Notes under the pieces: generated by a model
What the model saw: only the letters and a program-made list of their open reading frames with translations
Databases searched by the model: none
What the model was told of the DNA's origin: nothing
Assembly (NCBI RefSeq): GCF_023856365.1
Contig: NC_064549.1
Location: 11,115,608 to 11,179,607 of the forward strand
Length of the DNA stretch: 64,000 nt
DNA from: Brienomyrus brachyistius
Taxonomy: Eukaryota > Chordata > Actinopteri > Osteoglossiformes > Mormyridae
Reading direction: 5' to 3'
Program-made: the position numbers and the translations under genes
In this document: positions 48,176 through 64,000 of the stretch, in pieces
Numbering within the stretch: position 1 is the first letter of the stretch
Layout: each line of letters begins with the position of its first letter

Positions 48176-48309
48176 TATCTAGTACGTTATTTACAAAAGT
48201 TGAACCTTAGCTTACCGTCTAATATACCCCAGACCGTGACATGCACTGTTTTTATGAGATAGTCAACATTATTCGCGTTGTGTAGGGCTGGTCATGCTGT
48301 TTTGGCTCA

Positions 48310-55261
<6,952 letters not shown>

Positions 55262-55829
55262 CTGGGTTAAAGCAGAGATCTGCTTTAACTAAAACTCTTA
55301 AATGAAAGAAATATAAATGTTAATATATGTCATTTCATAAAGTCATCCATCTTACAATAGTTCCGAATTACAATGTCGCTGGGTTCATTTCATCTTACGT
55401 GTTAATAATTGTGTACAATGATTAGTTTGTAATAGCTATAAGCACGCTTTGCATCTTAATTCTCATAATTACTTGTGGACTGATAGAAGATCACCGCACT
55501 TAGAAATAAATTATATGTCCACACAAGCAATGCATTAGCTGTTCTGATAGACATGCGGGAAGATAGCTGAGGTTTATACAAATTGATTAAGAATAACATA
55601 AAACATTTTAAATCGCAATTGCATGTCGGTCATTAACCTAAATGTAAAATTAAACATCCCGCTACGCCGATTTCCAGAAGCGGGCAACGTGGCGCAAATA
55701 GTTGCGGAACAGTGACGTAGAGTCATATAAAGGTAACGCATAAATCCATATAAAATACACAATTTACGTAGATAACAATATCGCTTAAATGCTGCTTTAA
55801 TATTATAGAGAGAGCAATAAACACCATAC

Positions 55830-55900
55830 CTCAAGCGGGCTTCGCCTCTCCTTTCTGCTCTCTAGTCACAACATTCATTCCTCCCCCTTGGCCACGGTTT
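55830..55900 (-). other. tmprss2: Candidate non-coding first exon of tmprss2
   Basis: On the minus strand GCAGAAAGGAGAGGCGAAGC precedes CCGCTTGAG|GTATGG, a plausible donor, about 570 bp upstream of the coding start. Human TMPRSS2 also has an untranslated first exon. The 5' limit given is arbitrary and no clear TATA box is seen. Confidence 0.35.
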
Positions 55901-56454
55901 AAGGTGGATTCAGGAGCAGGAAAGCTGGCATGTCACGCCACTCCTTCGCTATGACAGGCAAAGGCACGTTAACTATCCATTTCACTCCGGTTTTTATGAG
56001 GTCTTCATGTATAGTGGTGCGTATTTTCCTGCTCGGGATTCACTAAACATACCAAACGCAGGATCTGCGTCAGATCCAGAGCAAACAAAATCAGAGCAGT
56101 TCATAGTTTGTTACCGTAAATACAGGTTGAAATTAAAAATTAAACCAACATTTGGAAGGCGAAATATCACAAGAAGAGGAACTATTAAATATATTGTACG
56201 TTACAGTCTGGATAAATGAAATATGTGTACATTTATCATTTGTAAAGGACAACCGTAAAAAAATAACTTATAAAAGTAATTTTAGAACGTTAAGGACTAG
56301 TTTTTTTTTGTAATTGTGATAGTATCGTGGGTCACAAACCTAGCCAGCATAAAACTGCAAGCCCGTTAAGGTGAATATTTTGTACACAAACTTACACGTA
56401 TTACACCCACCCCGCATAAGTTAAACTCCTGAGTTTGCACTTTACTGAAAACGT
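55901..56454. other. Short interval between atm and tmprss2
   Basis: About 0.5 kb separates the presumed atm poly(A) signal from the presumed tmprss2 first exon. It should contain the tmprss2 promoter and the atm termination region. No coding sequence is recognised. Confidence 0.45.
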
Positions 56455-56460
56455 TTTATT
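56455..56460 (-). terminator. atm: Candidate poly(A) signal of atm
   Basis: AATAAA on the minus strand about 500 bp past the atm stop codon, with no other gene between. Usage is inferred. Confidence 0.5.
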
Positions 56461-56956
56461 TATTTTTTTTCCAGTAAAATAGACATAAGCGGTCTTCTTT
56501 TCAGTATCATTTCATACGTAATATAAAACAAAAAACGATCGTTAAAGACAGCTACAGAATGATATTAACAGAACTTAAAGGTGAAAGAGTAGGGCAAACA
56601 TTAAAAAGATAGACTTTGCTAGTATACATTTATACACTCTGCAACGTATCAAATCCAAAGAGATCTGGGTTCAAAAAAAATGTCAACATGTGTGGAGAGC
56701 AGCAAAATGCAGAATGGATATCTAAGGAATTTCAAAAGATAAACATCAGGCGTTTCAGGTACATATAATGTCAGACGTTTGAGAAGGCTTTCCTTTTGAA
56801 ATTGCCATTTTATGATGATTTGTGTGTATGATGCAAAAACAGAAGTAGAGTGGTAGAAAAAAAGGAAGCTTAAATTCAGATAAATTGTTCTGCAGGTATA
56901 CAGAGGAGTTTTCTATCCCACATGGATACAGAGCAGACCCTGAAGATGCGTCTCCT

Positions 56957-63651
<6,695 letters not shown>

Positions 63652-63763
63652 CTATCGAAGAGTAAGAGAAAAAGAGAGTGACGCGACTTGAATGAGACAA
63701 AGGTGATGGGATAGTTCAACACCGCAGAAAACGTATTTGCCTGGCCAGGCTTATAAAGACGGG

Positions 63764-64000
63764 GGCGGCATGGTGGTGCAGTGGTTAGCACTGTTGCCTC
63801 ACACCTCTGGGACCCGGGTTCGAGTCTCCGCCTGGGTCACATGTGTGCGGAGTTTTCATGTTCTCCCCATGTCGTCGTGGGGTTTCCTCCGGGTACTCCG
63901 GTTTCCCCCCACAGTCCAAAAACATGCTAAGGCTAATTGGAGTTGCTAAATTGCCCGTAGGAGTGCATGTGTGTGTGAATGGTGTGTGAGTGTGCCCTGC
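63764..64000 (+). repeat. tRNA-headed interspersed fish repeat, cut by window end
   Basis: The 5' part resembles a tRNA promoter: GTGGTGCAGTGGTTAGCACT as an A-box-like segment and GGGTTCGAGTCTC as a B box. The body (GGTTTCCTCCGGGTACTCC, CACAGTCCAAAAACATGC, AATTGCCCGTAGG) is the one shared with copies at 10762, 31181 and 54618. It is the least decayed copy here, which suggests the youngest insertion. It is not a functional tRNA gene. Confidence 0.8.

Noticed and set aside
63764..63840. tRNA gene
   Set aside because: Box-like promoter motifs are present but there is no cloverleaf or anticodon arm, and the sequence recurs as an interspersed repeat.

Overview
The window is vertebrate nuclear DNA, almost certainly from a ray-finned (teleost) fish. 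The evidence is four spliced genes with vertebrate-type exon phases, compact introns of about 95 bp to 3.2 kb, decayed Tc1/mariner and hAT elements, and an abundant fish-type interspersed repeat with a tRNA-like head. I cannot fix the species. No CRISPR, operon, rRNA or tRNA gene is visible.

Layout. Positions 1-18147 look like part of the long first intron of dscam (minus strand). The only exon of that gene here is the signal-peptide exon at 18148-18190, preceded (18191 to about 19170) by a GA-rich 5' leader and promoter region. About 19.2-35.4 kb is intergenic, with a 42-bp minisatellite (about 23.0-23.5 kb) and repeat fragments. bace2 (plus, 35390-43526) is complete: nine coding exons and 512 codons. 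Its tail faces that of tmprss2 (minus, 48388-55261). Twelve coding exons of tmprss2 (472 codons) are resolved, and only the tiny last exon is uncertain. The poly(A) signals of these two genes lie about 60 bp apart near 45.7-45.8 kb. Immediately upstream of tmprss2 and in the same orientation is the 3' part of atm (minus, 56957-63651): 16 exons encoding the last 734 residues, namely the end of the FAT domain, the PI3K-like kinase domain and FATC.

Roles. dscam is a neuronal adhesion receptor. bace2 is a membrane aspartyl protease. tmprss2 is a type II transmembrane trypsin-like protease. atm is the DNA double-strand-break kinase. They do not form a pathway. The dscam-bace2-tmprss2 order matches human chromosome 21 without FAM3B/MX2/MX1, whereas atm is on another chromosome (11) in humans, so the atm junction is a rearrangement.

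Most notable observations: a 6 x 36-bp minisatellite that appears to have grown inside the transposase gene of a Tc1-like relic; an Ala at the ATM position aligned with human redox-sensor Cys2991; a probable GC-AG intron splitting the tmprss2 protease domain; and a perfect but apparently unused 5' splice site inside an atm kinase exon. I found no convincing novel multi-gene system.
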